The notes: generated by a model from the sequence alone, not told the origin. DNA of 64,000 bases from Flavobacterium lipolyticum (GCF_020905335.1 NZ_JAJJMN010000001.1:124001-188000); one strand, 5' to 3'; counted from the stretch's first letter, positions 16,176 to 26,030 are shown. Translations and numbers: made by a program.

Positions 16176-19100
16176 ATGAAAAAAAAATTAAAAATATACT
16201 CATTCTTATTTCTCCTGCTCCTATCGGCGGGAATTAATGCCCAAAACACAACACCTCTTATTCAATCGAAACTCGACGGAACGGTTGTAGATGATATCAC
16301 CAACCAACCCATTATTGGCGCTTCGGTAGTAATTAAAGGAACTACACACGGCGTTCAGACGGATGCCGAAGGGAAATTTTATTTTCAAACCGGACAGAAA
16401 TTCCCTTACACCTTAATTATAACCTACATCGGATACAAAAAATCAGAGATTATAGTCGAAAAAAATCCGATCACGATTCATTTAAAAGAAGAACGTCAGG
16501 AGCTGGATGAACTGGTAGTTGTTGGGTACGGATCTCAAAAAAGAAAAGACATTACAGGTTCAGTCGCTTCAGTTCCAAAAGCCAATTTAAGTCAGGTGAC
16601 CTCATCGGCAGATAACTTACTTCGAGGGGCTATACCGGGAGTGGTAGTTACACAAAGTTCGGGTCGTCCCGGTGCTTCATCCAGTGTTCGGATTAGAGGT
16701 GGAAACTCAATTACAGCCGGTAACGAACCGCTTTATGTGGTGGATGGAATTTTAATTTATAACGACAATAACAACAGTACGGCCGGAGTTGCCAATGCAG
16801 GAGCTACTGTCAATGTACTTTCGACGATTAATCCGGGTGATATCGAATCTATTGAAGTACTAAAAGATGCATCTGCAACGGCTATTTATGGATCACGCGG
16901 GGCAAACGGCGTGGTGATTATCACTACTAAAAAGGGAACAAAAGGTCAGGATAACATTTCCTATCAGGGCTATATTGGATTCCAAAATGTGCCGAAAAAG
17001 CTGAACTTAATGAATGCCAGCCAATGGGCAAGCTTACGCAATGATGTTCAGGCCAGTATTGGTCAGGCGCCTTCTTTTTCTGCTGCCCAGATCGAAGCTT
17101 TAAAAACTTCAGGAGGATACGACTGGCAATCGGCGGTTTTTAGAACTGCGGCACCGATTCAAAATCATCAATTGTCCTTTTCAGGAGGTGATGATCGCTC
17201 AAGGTATGCCATTTCAGCGGGGTATTTTCAACAGGACGGAATTGTAATTGCCTCCGATTTTAAACGTATTTCGTTGCGCGTCAATTACGAAAGAAACTAT
17301 TCTCAGAACTTTAAATTTGGTGTAAATGCCAACTACAGCAATTCTGTTGCCAATGGTATTGGTACCAATGGCGGTTCTTCTGCCGGAAGACAGCCTAATC
17401 CGTTAGTGGTTGCTTTGTATCAGCCACCCGTAGTTCCGATCAAAAATCCTGACGGAAGCTATAATCTGACCAATAATCCCTATGCAACGGCTGTTAACGG
17501 GATAATTGCCAATCCGATAAATGATCTGGTGAGCACCACCAATGAAACTAAAATCAACCGAATTCTGACCAGTTTATTCGGTGAATATAAAATCACCAAA
17601 AAACTGACTGCAAAAGTTGCTGTTAGCGGTGATGTCATCAATACCAAACAAAATTACTATGCTCCGGCAACCACCGCTACCGGTGCCGGAACGAAAGGCT
17701 TTGGTTCTGTTGGAGACCGATTGGTGAGCTCTGTACTGAATGAAAACACTTTGAACTATAACACTAATTTTGGCGACAATCATAAATTTTCAGCCTTAGG
17801 CGGGTATACGCTTCAGTACACGCAAGGGGAAGTGGTGAATGCAGGAGCTCAATTCTTTGTAAACGATGCCAATACTTACAATGCTTTGCAAGACGGAGTT
17901 CCGGTAAAACCCTCCACGGATGCTTTCGAAAGTGTCTTAAAATCCTGGCTGACCAGGGTGAATTATTCGTATAAAGGAAAATACAACTTTACACTTTCCG
18001 GCCGCGCAGACGGATCTTCAAGATTTGGTTCAAAATCGCTTTGGGGTTATTTCCCATCAGCAGGTTTTTCCTGGAATATCACAGAGGAATCTTTCGCCAA
18101 TAATATCAAGGGTTTAACGGAAGCTAAACTAAGAATAACAGCCGGAACTACCGGTAATCAGGAAATTGGAAATTACCTTTCTCTGGCTCAGATGGGTTCT
18201 GTAAATTATGCTTACGGAGGAACACTGCAAACCGGTTTAGCTCCTACCCGACTGGCCAATTCAGATTTGAAATGGGAGAAAACAAATCAATATAATGTAG
18301 GATTAGATTTGTCTTTATTAGACCGCAAAATCAATTTTGTTTTTGATGTATATTACAAAAAAACAAACGATTTACTAATCAATGTACCTGTTCCGCTGAT
18401 TTCAGGATATGCAACTGTATTACAAAACATTGGTGGTGTTGAAAATAAAGGTATCGAGATTGGTCTGATCACGGAAAATCTAAAAACAGAACACTTTTCA
18501 TGGAATTCTAACTTTGTTTTCTCAGCCAATAAAAACAAAGTAGTGGCTATCGGAAACGGAGTCGATCAATTTTTTCCTGTAGTACCAAACGGATCTTTAT
18601 TACAGCAGCAACCCGTAACCGTAAAAGTAGGATTGCCACTGGGAACTTTCTGGGGATACAAAACCAATGGCATTTTCCAAACGCAGGAAGAAGTCAACAC
18701 TCAGCCTAAAATAAACAGTTTAGCCAATACAAAAATTGGAGACCGAAGATATGTAGATACTAACGGAGATGGTGTAATTACAGCTTTGGACAAAGGAAAT
18801 CTTGGAAGTTCACAACCAAAATTTGTCGGAAGTTTTAGCAACACCATTTCTTATCATGACTTTGATCTTAACTTTTCTTTTCAGGGATCTTATGGCGGTA
18901 AAGTATTCAATGCTTTAAATCAGCAATTGGAAATTTCGACCCTGGGTACCAATGCGAATGTAACTTTAGAAGACCGCTGGACACCAGCAAATCCGAGCAA
19001 CGAAGTTCCAAGAGCCACCAGTTCTCCATTGGGGATTGTTTCAGAACGTTATATAGAAGATGCTTCTTTCTTAAGATTAAAACTAATCACCTTAGGCTAT

Positions 19101-19307
19101 ACTTTACCGAAAAGCCTTTCCAAAAGACTGGGTGCTAAGAGCGTTAAATTTTATGTCTCTGCCGAAAACTTAATTACATGGACCAAATACACCGGATACG
19201 ATCCTGAAGTAAGCTCCTACGAACAAAACAACTTATACCCGGGAATTGATTTTGGCGCTTATCCCAATTCAAAAACATTCATCTCAGGCCTGAACGTAAC
19301 TTTTTAA
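16176..19307 (+). CDS. SusC/RagA-type TonB-dependent outer membrane transporter
   Basis: A 1,043-residue outer membrane receptor. The signal peptide ends near residue 22 (LLSAGINAQ). A carboxypeptidase-regulatory-like domain follows (GTVVDDITNQPIIGASVVIKG, about 33-110), then a TonB-box/plug region (DELVVVGYGSQKRKDITGSV near 112-131; AIYGSRGANGVVIITTKKG near 236-254) and a 22-strand barrel region ending in ...ISGLNVTF with a terminal Phe. It pairs with the SusD 15 bp downstream; together they bind and import a ligand by TonB energy. The sulfatase neighbours suggest a sulfated organic substrate. It has an unusually long (~480 bp) leader with a Cys-rich leader ORF, suggesting control by sulfur status. 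Confidence 0.95.
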   Translation: MKKKLKIYSFLFLLLLSAGINAQNTTPLIQSKLDGTVVDDITNQPIIGASVVIKGTTHGVQTDAEGKFYFQTGQKFPYTLIITYIGYKKSEIIVEKNPITIHLKEERQELDELVVVGYGSQKRKDITGSVASVPKANLSQVTSSADNLLRGAIPGVVVTQSSGRPGASSSVRIRGGNSITAGNEPLYVVDGILIYNDNNNSTAGVANAGATVNVLSTINPGDIESIEVLKDASATAIYGSRGANGVVIITTKKGTKGQDNISYQGYIGFQNVPKKLNLMNASQWASLRNDVQASIGQAPSFSAAQIEALKTSGGYDWQSAVFRTAAPIQNHQLSFSGGDDRSRYAISAGYFQQDGIVIASDFKRISLRVNYERNYSQNFKFGVNANYSNSVANGIGTNGGSSAGRQPNPLVVALYQPPVVPIKNPDGSYNLTNNPYATAVNGIIANPINDLVSTTNETKINRILTSLFGEYKITKKLTAKVAVSGDVINTKQNYYAPATTATGAGTKGFGSVGDRLVSSVLNENTLNYNTNFGDNHKFSALGGYTLQYTQGEVVNAGAQFFVNDANTYNALQDGVPVKPSTDAFESVLKSWLTRVNYSYKGKYNFTLSGRADGSSRFGSKSLWGYFPSAGFSWNITEESFANNIKGLTEAKLRITAGTTGNQEIGNYLSLAQMGSVNYAYGGTLQTGLAPTRLANSDLKWEKTNQYNVGLDLSLLDRKINFVFDVYYKKTNDLLINVPVPLISGYATVLQNIGGVENKGIEIGLITENLKTEHFSWNSNFVFSANKNKVVAIGNGVDQFFPVVPNGSLLQQQPVTVKVGLPLGTFWGYKTNGIFQTQEEVNTQPKINSLANTKIGDRRYVDTNGDGVITALDKGNLGSSQPKFVGSFSNTISYHDFDLNFSFQGSYGGKVFNALNQQLEISTLGTNANVTLEDRWTPANPSNEVPRATSSPLGIVSERYIEDASFLRLKLITLGYTLPKSLSKRLGAKSVKFYVSAENLITWTKYTGYDPEVSSYEQNNLYPGIDFGAYPNSKTFISGLNVTF

Positions 19308-19322
19308 GTAAAAAAATACAAA

Positions 19323-20795
19323 ATGAAAAAGATTTTTATAACATTCCTATTGAGTGCCGGACTATTGGCATCGTGCACCGATTTAGAGGTCACCCCTACC
19401 TCATTTGTAACCGAAGACAACTACTTTAAAACTCAGGACGATGCCATTGCGAGTGTAACTGCTGTTTATGCTTCATTGAGCCTTGATCCGGGAGAACAGA
19501 GTTTATTTGGCCGAAATTTATATTTCCTGACCGACATGGCATCTGATTATGCCGCAGCGGGAGTTTCGGCAACCAATCCGCAGGTGAGAGCTTTAAGCAG
19601 CCTGACTCATGATGCCACTTCTGATCGTGTTCAGGTGGCCTGGCGTCAAATCTACGCCGGAATAAACAGAGCCAATGTTGCTATCGATAATATACCAAAA
19701 GTAGCCGGTTCAGACGCTGTTAAAAACAGATTGATTCTCGAGGCTAAATTCATCCGGGGTTTATTGTATTTTCAGGCAGTACGCCTTTGGGGCGGAGTTC
19801 CAATTGTATTGCATGAGCCTACTTCTATTCAATTGGAAAGTTTAAAATCGAAAAGAGCCACTGTAGCGGAAGTTTATACCCAAATTATTTCAGATTTAAA
19901 AGATGCTGAAGCATTACCATCCACTTATCCTGCAACAGATGCCGGACGTGCTACAGCGGGAGCAGCAAAAGCCATTCTGACCAAAGTTTATCTCACAAGA
20001 AAAGACTATCCGAATGCTATTTTAAAAGCCAGAGAAGTCATCAATGGCGGTTATGGATATGCGCTTTTTGAAAATTTCCAGGATATTTTTACCAAAACCA
20101 AAAAGAACGGGAAAGAACACATTTTCTCCGTTCAGTTTGAACCCAATCAAGCTGGAAACGGCTCTAGCGGAAGTACTTTTCAGGCCACTTCTTTTACCGG
20201 ATTCACGGCTACAGAACCTGCCGATATTATTTCGGATGTTGCTTTGTTTTATGATATTTATGCTGCCGGAGATACCAGAAGAGATGTAAGTTATGCCAAA
20301 CAATTACCAATTCCTGGTACCGCAAACGTATATACTTTTCCGAAACCGATCTTCAAAAAGTATCTGGATTTAACAAATCTGGCCACTCCGTCTAACGTCT
20401 CAATCAATTTTCCGATAATTCGTTATGCCGACATTTTATTGTCTTTAGCGGAAGCCATAAACGAACAGGGAGCACCAACGCCCGAAGCCTACGAGTTAAT
20501 CAATCAGGTAAGAAGAAGGGCTTTCGGGAAACCAATTAACACAACAGATGTTACGGTGGACTTAACCGGATTAACACAAACGTCTTTCAGGGCTGCCCTA
20601 CAGGAAGAGCGCAAAAAAGAATTTGTTCAGGAAGGACAACGCTGGTTTGATTTGGTTCGCTGGGGAACTTTGGTTACCGAAGTCAAAAAAGTACTGGCCA
20701 AAAATTCTGTTTCCGAACGAAATAATTTATACCCGATTCCACAAAGCGAAAGAAACATCGATCCAATCGGATTACCACAAAACCCCGGATATTAA
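19323..20795 (+). CDS. SusD/RagB-family outer membrane lipoprotein
   Basis: A 490-residue surface lipoprotein. Signal peptide MKKIFITFLLSAGLLASC ends at the lipobox Cys18. Helical TPR-like SusD segments follow (WRQIYAGINRANVAIDNIPK near 102-121, EAKFIRGLLYFQAVRLWGGVPIV near 138-160). The C-terminal SusD domain carries the conserved EERKKEFVQEGQRWFDLVRWG near 425-445 and ends YPIPQSERN...NPGY. It should cap the SusC barrel and capture substrate. It starts 15 bp after SusC and is followed after 28 bp by a sulfatase, so all three are likely one transcript. Confidence 0.95.
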   Translation: MKKIFITFLLSAGLLASCTDLEVTPTSFVTEDNYFKTQDDAIASVTAVYASLSLDPGEQSLFGRNLYFLTDMASDYAAAGVSATNPQVRALSSLTHDATSDRVQVAWRQIYAGINRANVAIDNIPKVAGSDAVKNRLILEAKFIRGLLYFQAVRLWGGVPIVLHEPTSIQLESLKSKRATVAEVYTQIISDLKDAEALPSTYPATDAGRATAGAAKAILTKVYLTRKDYPNAILKAREVINGGYGYALFENFQDIFTKTKKNGKEHIFSVQFEPNQAGNGSSGSTFQATSFTGFTATEPADIISDVALFYDIYAAGDTRRDVSYAKQLPIPGTANVYTFPKPIFKKYLDLTNLATPSNVSINFPIIRYADILLSLAEAINEQGAPTPEAYELINQVRRRAFGKPINTTDVTVDLTGLTQTSFRAALQEERKKEFVQEGQRWFDLVRWGTLVTEVKKVLAKNSVSERNNLYPIPQSERNIDPIGLPQNPGY

Positions 20796-20823
20796 TTAAC
20801 ACAACCCTAAAAACTAATAGATT

Positions 20824-22743
20824 ATGAAAAATTTTAAACCCAATAGTAAAATTAAAAGTCCGCAAAAAGGGCTTTTATTTACTGCCTTGCTTGCAGCACA
20901 ATTTAATTTTGCGCAAAACAATCCCAATGCTGATTTTAAAGGCGTTATAGGTAAAACTTTAGCCGATTCGAAAGAATATTGGCCTGAGCCTGTAAAAGCA
21001 CCAACGGGTGCCCCAAATATTGTCTGGATCTTGCTGGATGATGTTGGATTTGGTGCCTCTAGTGCTTTTGGAGGCCTTATTCAAACGCCCACTTTTGACA
21101 ATCTGGCGAATAATGGTTTACGCTACACGAATTTTCACACTACAGCCATTTGTGCTCCTACCCGTTCTGCTATTTTAACGGGAAGAAATTCGGGAAAAGT
21201 ACACGTAAGCGGATTCTCTCACACCGTTTTATCGGCTGGTTTCCCTGGTTGGGACGGAAGAATTCCATCTGATAAAGGTACGATTGCCGAAATCCTGAGA
21301 GACAAAGGATACAATACTTTTGCCGTAGGAAAATACGGTTTGACTCCTGATGAAGAAGCAACTGATGCCGGACCATTTGACAGATGGCCTACCGGAAAAG
21401 GCTTCGAACACTTCTACGGTTTCTTAGGGTCACAAACCGATCAGTACAAACCGGATTTGGTGGAAGACAATGCACACGTTACTCCTGACGGAAGACATTT
21501 AACCGACCAGATTACAGACAAAGCCATTAGCTATATCACCAAACAGCACAAGGCTGCACCAGACAAACCTTTCTTTTTGTACTATGCACCTGGCGCTGTT
21601 CACGCACCTCATCAGGTGGCAGAATCCTGGAGCGAACCTTACAAAGGAAAATTTGATGAAGGCTGGGATGCTTATCGCGAAAAAGTACTGGCCAACCAGA
21701 AAAAATTAGGTGTAGTTCCTGCTAACGCTGTATTGCCGGAGCGTAACCCGTTGATTACCGACTGGAAAAAACTAACACCCGATCAAAAGAAAGTGTACGC
21801 CAGATTCATGGAAGTCTATGCCGGATATCTTACCTATACCGATCATGAAATTGGACGTATCGTCGAACATTTAAAACAAACCAATCAACTCGATAATACT
21901 TTAATTTTTGTGGCAATTGGCGACAATGGTGCCAGTAAAGAAGGTACTACACAAGGAACCATCAACCAAAGTCTGTTTGCTCAGGGCGGATCTGATGAAG
22001 AAAACCTTCAGAAAAACTTAAACAACATTGGTGAAATCGGAACGGCAAAAGGACTCAATACCAATTATCCGTTGGGATGGGCTCAGGCCACCAATGTTCC
22101 GTTTAAAAACTGGAAACAAGATGCACAATCGGAAGGAGGAACGCGCAATCCGTTGATCGTTTTTTATCCAAAAGGAATTAAAGACAAAGGCGGAATCAGA
22201 AATCAATACAGCCACGTAACCGATCTGCTGCCGACAACTTTAGACATTGCCGGAATTAAAGCTCCGGAATATATCAGAGAAATAAAACAAGATGCTATTC
22301 AGGGCTCTACCTTTTATGCTTCGCTAAACGATGCCAAAGCACCTTCTTTGCATACCGTTCAGTACTACTATATTTTCGGAAACAGAGCCATCTACAAAGA
22401 TGGCTGGAAAGCGGGAGCAGCTCACCTGCCGGACTCTTTTGCGGTAAAAAAATCATTGGGTAAAAACGAAAAACCGGCCGAAAGTAATTTTGACGCAGAC
22501 GTATGGGAATTGTACAACCTGAACGAAGATTTCAACGAACGTAACGATCTGGCTAAAAAATATCCTGAAAAATTAGCCGAACTTAAAAAACTGTTTGATG
22601 AACAAGCCAAAGAAAACAATGTTTATCCATTGATTGACTGGCAGGATGTGTACAACAGAAGAATACACAACACCACAGCCGACAAAGGAAAAACATTACA
22701 GGATCTCATCCAACAGGCGACCAGACCCGGAAATTCAAAATAA
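20824..22743 (+). CDS. Secreted arylsulfatase 1 (formylglycine type, S1 family)
   Basis: A 639-residue sulfatase that should cleave sulfate esters after export. A signal peptide is present (hydrophobic GLLFTALLAAQFNFAQ, residues ~17-32). Metal residues lie in IVWILLDDVGFG (about 66-77). The formylglycine site CAPTR has Cys110, in CAPTRSAILTGR, so the enzyme needs a maturase that is not in this window. GKYGLTP and AIGDNGAS hold further active-site residues, and the C-terminal ELYNLNEDFNERNDLAKKYPEK segment is typical of bacterial arylsulfatases. Length is longer than sulfatase 2 (551), suggesting a different substrate. It follows SusD closely in the same operon. Confidence 0.93.
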   Translation: MKNFKPNSKIKSPQKGLLFTALLAAQFNFAQNNPNADFKGVIGKTLADSKEYWPEPVKAPTGAPNIVWILLDDVGFGASSAFGGLIQTPTFDNLANNGLRYTNFHTTAICAPTRSAILTGRNSGKVHVSGFSHTVLSAGFPGWDGRIPSDKGTIAEILRDKGYNTFAVGKYGLTPDEEATDAGPFDRWPTGKGFEHFYGFLGSQTDQYKPDLVEDNAHVTPDGRHLTDQITDKAISYITKQHKAAPDKPFFLYYAPGAVHAPHQVAESWSEPYKGKFDEGWDAYREKVLANQKKLGVVPANAVLPERNPLITDWKKLTPDQKKVYARFMEVYAGYLTYTDHEIGRIVEHLKQTNQLDNTLIFVAIGDNGASKEGTTQGTINQSLFAQGGSDEENLQKNLNNIGEIGTAKGLNTNYPLGWAQATNVPFKNWKQDAQSEGGTRNPLIVFYPKGIKDKGGIRNQYSHVTDLLPTTLDIAGIKAPEYIREIKQDAIQGSTFYASLNDAKAPSLHTVQYYYIFGNRAIYKDGWKAGAAHLPDSFAVKKSLGKNEKPAESNFDADVWELYNLNEDFNERNDLAKKYPEKLAELKKLFDEQAKENNVYPLIDWQDVYNRRIHNTTADKGKTLQDLIQQATRPGNSK

Positions 22744-22813
22744 TTAACCCAATAAAGATTCAGGTCTTTTGTCAATGTATTAAAGACCTGAATCCCTTTC
22801 AATTCCAATCCAC

Positions 22814-22933
22814 ATGAAAAAAACAGATTATGAAATTATAGGAAAAAAAATACTCGTGGGTGCGATTGTTTTTTTAGTTCCGCTACTCATTCTGGCGGGA
22901 GGTTTAACTTTAATTAGCAACTTTTTAAAATAA
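22814..22933 (+). CDS. Small single-pass membrane protein, 39 residues
   Basis: ATG at 22814 opens a 39-residue frame with stop TAA at 22931-22933. After a short charged start (MKKTDYEIIGKK), one hydrophobic helix (about residues 13-33, ILVGAIVFLVPLLILAGG) follows. It sits 70 bp after sulfatase 1 and 5 bp before the interrupted hydroxylase gene, so it appears to be a real operon member. No family is recognised; a role as a small membrane subunit or anchor is possible but unproven. Confidence 0.55.
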   Translation: MKKTDYEIIGKKILVGAIVFLVPLLILAGGLTLISNFLK

Positions 22934-22938
22934 AAATC

Positions 22939-24009
22939 ATGGCAGCAACAGCTTATAATTCAAAAAGTAAACTAACCAGAGATCTAAGTATTAGTCTCTT
23001 CCTTTATGCACTGCCTGTTCTGGCAATCTTTCTGTATTTCAAATTAACAAATGGTGTGATCGCACAATCACATATTGCCTTACCATCCTTTTTAGAATTT
23101 ATCAAACCGGCTTTCGAAAACATCAGAACCTGAGGATTAACCGCTTTTATGGTGATTCTGGGTATTATCGAATTTACAGCAGGTTTATACGACGATCAAT
23201 GGACGGGTCAGGAACGCAAAGTAGATATCATTTGTTTTCTGGCTCCTAAATTGCTTTTGCCTCCGGTAATTGCTTTTTTCAGTCTTACTGCATTGCCGTA
23301 TTTAATTCCCAATCTCGCCAACTCGCTTTCGTGGGTTCCGTTTTGGGGAGGTTTTTTCCTTATCGCAGTAGCCGATGATTTAACGCAGTATTGGTACCAT
23401 CGCTTACACCATCAGGTTCCTTTTTTATGGCGTTTTCACCGCACACACCACTCCGCTCCGTACATGGGTATGGCCATGGCTTCCAGACAAAACTTTATTT
23501 ATACAATTTTCTTTTCGCAGATTTACTTAACGGCAACTTTAACTTTTTTAGGTTTAGGATTACCTGCATTGTTTGTATTAGTGATCAAAAGTTTTATCAC
23601 TTTAGGCGCTCACTCCAGTATTGCTTGGGACAAACCCTTTTACAAATACAAAGTTTTACATCCGATTGCGTGGGTTCTGGAACGTTTAATTTCGACTCCT
23701 GCAACTCATCACGCACATCATGCGGATACCAGCGGTGATGGTGTAGGACATTTTAAAGGCAACTTTGGTAATATGTTCTTTATTTGGGATATCATTTTCG
23801 GAACAGGTTTAATCACCAGAAAATTTCCAAAATCGTACGGAATGAAGTCCTACAAACAAGAAGAATGGTACGCACAGTTTCTTTGGCCTATCTTCAAATC
23901 CAAAAAAGAAGGAAGTGCTTTGGCTGAGGGGGTATTAGCAGTTCCAATACGCCAAAAAGTAGAAAAAACAGTACCCCATCCGGCTTACTACGAGCAGGTT
24001 CAATCTTGA
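22939..24009 (+). pseudogene. Sterol desaturase/fatty acid hydroxylase family gene interrupted by an in-frame TGA
   Basis: Two in-frame parts (22939-23133 and 23134-24009) are separated only by a TGA at 23131-23133; otherwise the whole is 356 codons, the usual size for a membrane di-iron hydroxylase. The first part has an N-terminal membrane segment; the second holds the histidine clusters HRLHH (about 154-158), HRTHH (167-171) and HHAHH (257-261) that bind iron, and four or so membrane segments. The context ...ENIRT-stop-GLTAF suggests loss of a Trp codon (TGG to TGA) or a sequencing error. The rest of the frame shows no other damage, so the change is recent. An internal ATG at 23149 could restart a shorter protein that keeps all the histidines. 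It would act on lipid or sterol-like substrates. Confidence 0.75.
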
Positions 24010-24014
24010 AAATC

Positions 24015-24734
24015 ATGATAAAAAATAAAACAATCCAAAACAGTATCGCTATTGTGATACTGTTTTTATCCGGAATTAGTTTTGCACAGCAAAAAGCATC
24101 CAACACCGTCTCATTAGACGTTTTTTATGCTAAAATTCAAAGCGAAAAAAAACCACAGATCATTGACGCACGCGGTCCTGAAGAATTCGCTCTTAATCAT
24201 ATCAATGGAGCACAAAATTTTAATTTGGAATCGAAAGACTATGCCAAACGCATTGCTGCCTTAGATAAAAAAAGACCGGTTTTTACCTACTCAATTGGTG
24301 CAGGCAGAAGTGTCTGGCTCGCAGATGAATTACTTAAAAATGGTTTCAAAGAAGCTTATAGTTTAGAAGGCGGAATTGCCAACTGGATTGGAAACGGGAA
24401 ACCCTTTTATGCCAATTCAAAAAGCAAACTAACCTTAGCCGAATACAATAAAATCATTGCAGAAAATAATGATGTTCTCGTTGATATTGGTTCTGTTTAC
24501 TGCGGTGCCTGCAAAAAAGTAAAACCTGTTTTAGAAACCATCAGAGCACAATACGGAAGCAATTTAAAAATCGTGGAAATCGATTTGGAAGACAGCCCTC
24601 AGGTAATCGCCGACTTAAAAACGGTAAAAGTTTTTCCTACTTTAATTTTATACCAAAAAGGCAAAATTGTTTTCAAAAAAGAAGGTCTCGGAGATTTAAA
24701 AAATGATGTAGATGTCGCTTTGGCTTCCAAATAA
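24015..24734 (+). CDS. Periplasmic rhodanese-thioredoxin fusion with a degenerate rhodanese site
   Basis: A 239-residue secreted protein. A signal peptide (about 1-25, IAIVILFLSGISFAQ) precedes a rhodanese domain (about 30-125: IIDARGPEEFALNHINGA; SLEGGIANW) and a thioredoxin-like domain (about 130-239) with CGAC at residues 163-166 and a cis-Pro in VFPTLIL. In the rhodanese loop the catalytic Cys is replaced by Ser93 (YSIGAGRS), so sulfur transfer by the usual persulfide is not expected. The thioredoxin site is intact, giving disulfide or persulfide reduction. The frame opens at a TTG overlapping the upstream stop; I chose ATG 24015. It sits between the hydroxylase and the sulfate exporter, which fits a role in sulfur redox. 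Confidence 0.85.
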   Translation: MIKNKTIQNSIAIVILFLSGISFAQQKASNTVSLDVFYAKIQSEKKPQIIDARGPEEFALNHINGAQNFNLESKDYAKRIAALDKKRPVFTYSIGAGRSVWLADELLKNGFKEAYSLEGGIANWIGNGKPFYANSKSKLTLAEYNKIIAENNDVLVDIGSVYCGACKKVKPVLETIRAQYGSNLKIVEIDLEDSPQVIADLKTVKVFPTLILYQKGKIVFKKEGLGDLKNDVDVALASK

Positions 24735-24767
24735 AAACCGCTAAATAATCGCATACAACCCTTAAAA

Positions 24768-26030
24768 ATGTCAACTCAAACCAAACAATTTACCCTTCAC
24801 GAAGACTGGACTGTCGTAGTTCTTGGTTTTATCATCATCGGAATTTCTCTTTTTCTATTTCTTCCTGAAATCCCTGTTTTCAAATGGTCAACGGGATCAG
24901 ATTTAGTAGTGGATGTACTTAATTTCAGAAACCTTAAAATCCTCGGATTGCAATTTATTTATCTGGTTTCCGTGGGAACCTTAGGGACTTTTTTGATTGG
25001 AAAATCAGTCAAAAACTTTTTACTGGGTTTTCCAATTGTTTATCTCTTAACCATTTTTGCCTTGGTGATCTCCGGAAATACCACCATCAAAGGTCTAAAT
25101 CTCGAAGCGGTGATTTTTAGTTTAATCATAGGTCTCTGTTTAGGTAATTTTTTCATCCTTCCACGGTGGTTTCGTTCCTCACTTTCGACAGAGGTATTTG
25201 TCAAAATTGGCTTGGTATTACTGGGAACCACTGTTATTTTCTCAGACATTCTAAAAGCCGGCTCATTAGGGCTTATTCAGGCATTAGTAGTTGTACTGTC
25301 CGTTTGGTACTTTGCCTTCTGGCTGTGCAAAAAATTAAAAGTCGACGATGAATTAACCATGATGATTTCCAGCGCGGTTTCGATTTGCGGAGTTTCGGCG
25401 GCAATTGCGACTTCAGGTGCCATCAAAGGCGACTCAAAAAAACTGTCTTACGTGATTTCTATTGTTTTGGTCACCGCAATACCTATGATGATTTTCATGC
25501 CTATAATAGCTAAACATTTCAACTTTCCCGAAGAAGTAACCGGAGCCTGGCTGGGCGGCAGTATTGATACTTCGGGAGCCGTTGTGGCATCAGGCTCCTT
25601 GGTAGGCGAAACTGCTTTAAAAATTAGTACAATTGTCAAATTCTCTCAAAATGTACTCTTAGGATTAGCTGCGTTTGCCATATCCGTATACTGGACTTAT
25701 ACTCAGAACCAATCGGAAGAAGCTGTGGCAGCCAAACCAACTTTAGCTGTTATATGGGAACGTTTTCCAAAATTTGTCATTGGATTTATTGCCGCTTCAC
25801 TCTTCTTTTCCTTTTTTTTGACTGCCGAAGTGAGAGACGAAGTAAAAGACAGCTTAAAAAATCTACAAGGCATTTGGTTTGCCCTGGCCTTTACCAGTAT
25901 TGGACTGGAAACCAAATTTAAAGATTTACTGGGTAATACCAGCCGAAAACCTTTATATGCCTTTTTAATAGCACAATTGTTCAATATCGTTGTCACGCTG
26001 ATCATTGCTTTTTTACTTTTTAAAGAATAA
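24768..26030 (+). CDS. YeiH-family putative sulfate exporter
   Basis: A 420-residue inner membrane protein of the YeiH/UPF0324 family with about ten membrane segments. Signature runs include ISGNTTIKGLNLEAVIFSLIIGL, LVLLGTTVIFSDILKAG, MMISSAVSICGVSAAIATSGAI and WLGGSIDTSGAVVASG. The family is annotated as putative sulfate exporter by association with sulfur genes; transport has not been firmly shown for most members. It follows the rhodanese-Trx gene by 33 bp. Sulfate release by the neighbouring sulfatases or sulfite handling would give it a job here. Confidence 0.88.
   Translation: MSTQTKQFTLHEDWTVVVLGFIIIGISLFLFLPEIPVFKWSTGSDLVVDVLNFRNLKILGLQFIYLVSVGTLGTFLIGKSVKNFLLGFPIVYLLTIFALVISGNTTIKGLNLEAVIFSLIIGLCLGNFFILPRWFRSSLSTEVFVKIGLVLLGTTVIFSDILKAGSLGLIQALVVVLSVWYFAFWLCKKLKVDDELTMMISSAVSICGVSAAIATSGAIKGDSKKLSYVISIVLVTAIPMMIFMPIIAKHFNFPEEVTGAWLGGSIDTSGAVVASGSLVGETALKISTIVKFSQNVLLGLAAFAISVYWTYTQNQSEEAVAAKPTLAVIWERFPKFVIGFIAASLFFSFFLTAEVRDEVKDSLKNLQGIWFALAFTSIGLETKFKDLLGNTSRKPLYAFLIAQLFNIVVTLIIAFLLFKE

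Noticed and set aside
23391..23738. 115-residue frame in another phase over the hydroxylase gene
   Set aside because: It is an off-frame shadow; the His clusters are in the main frame.
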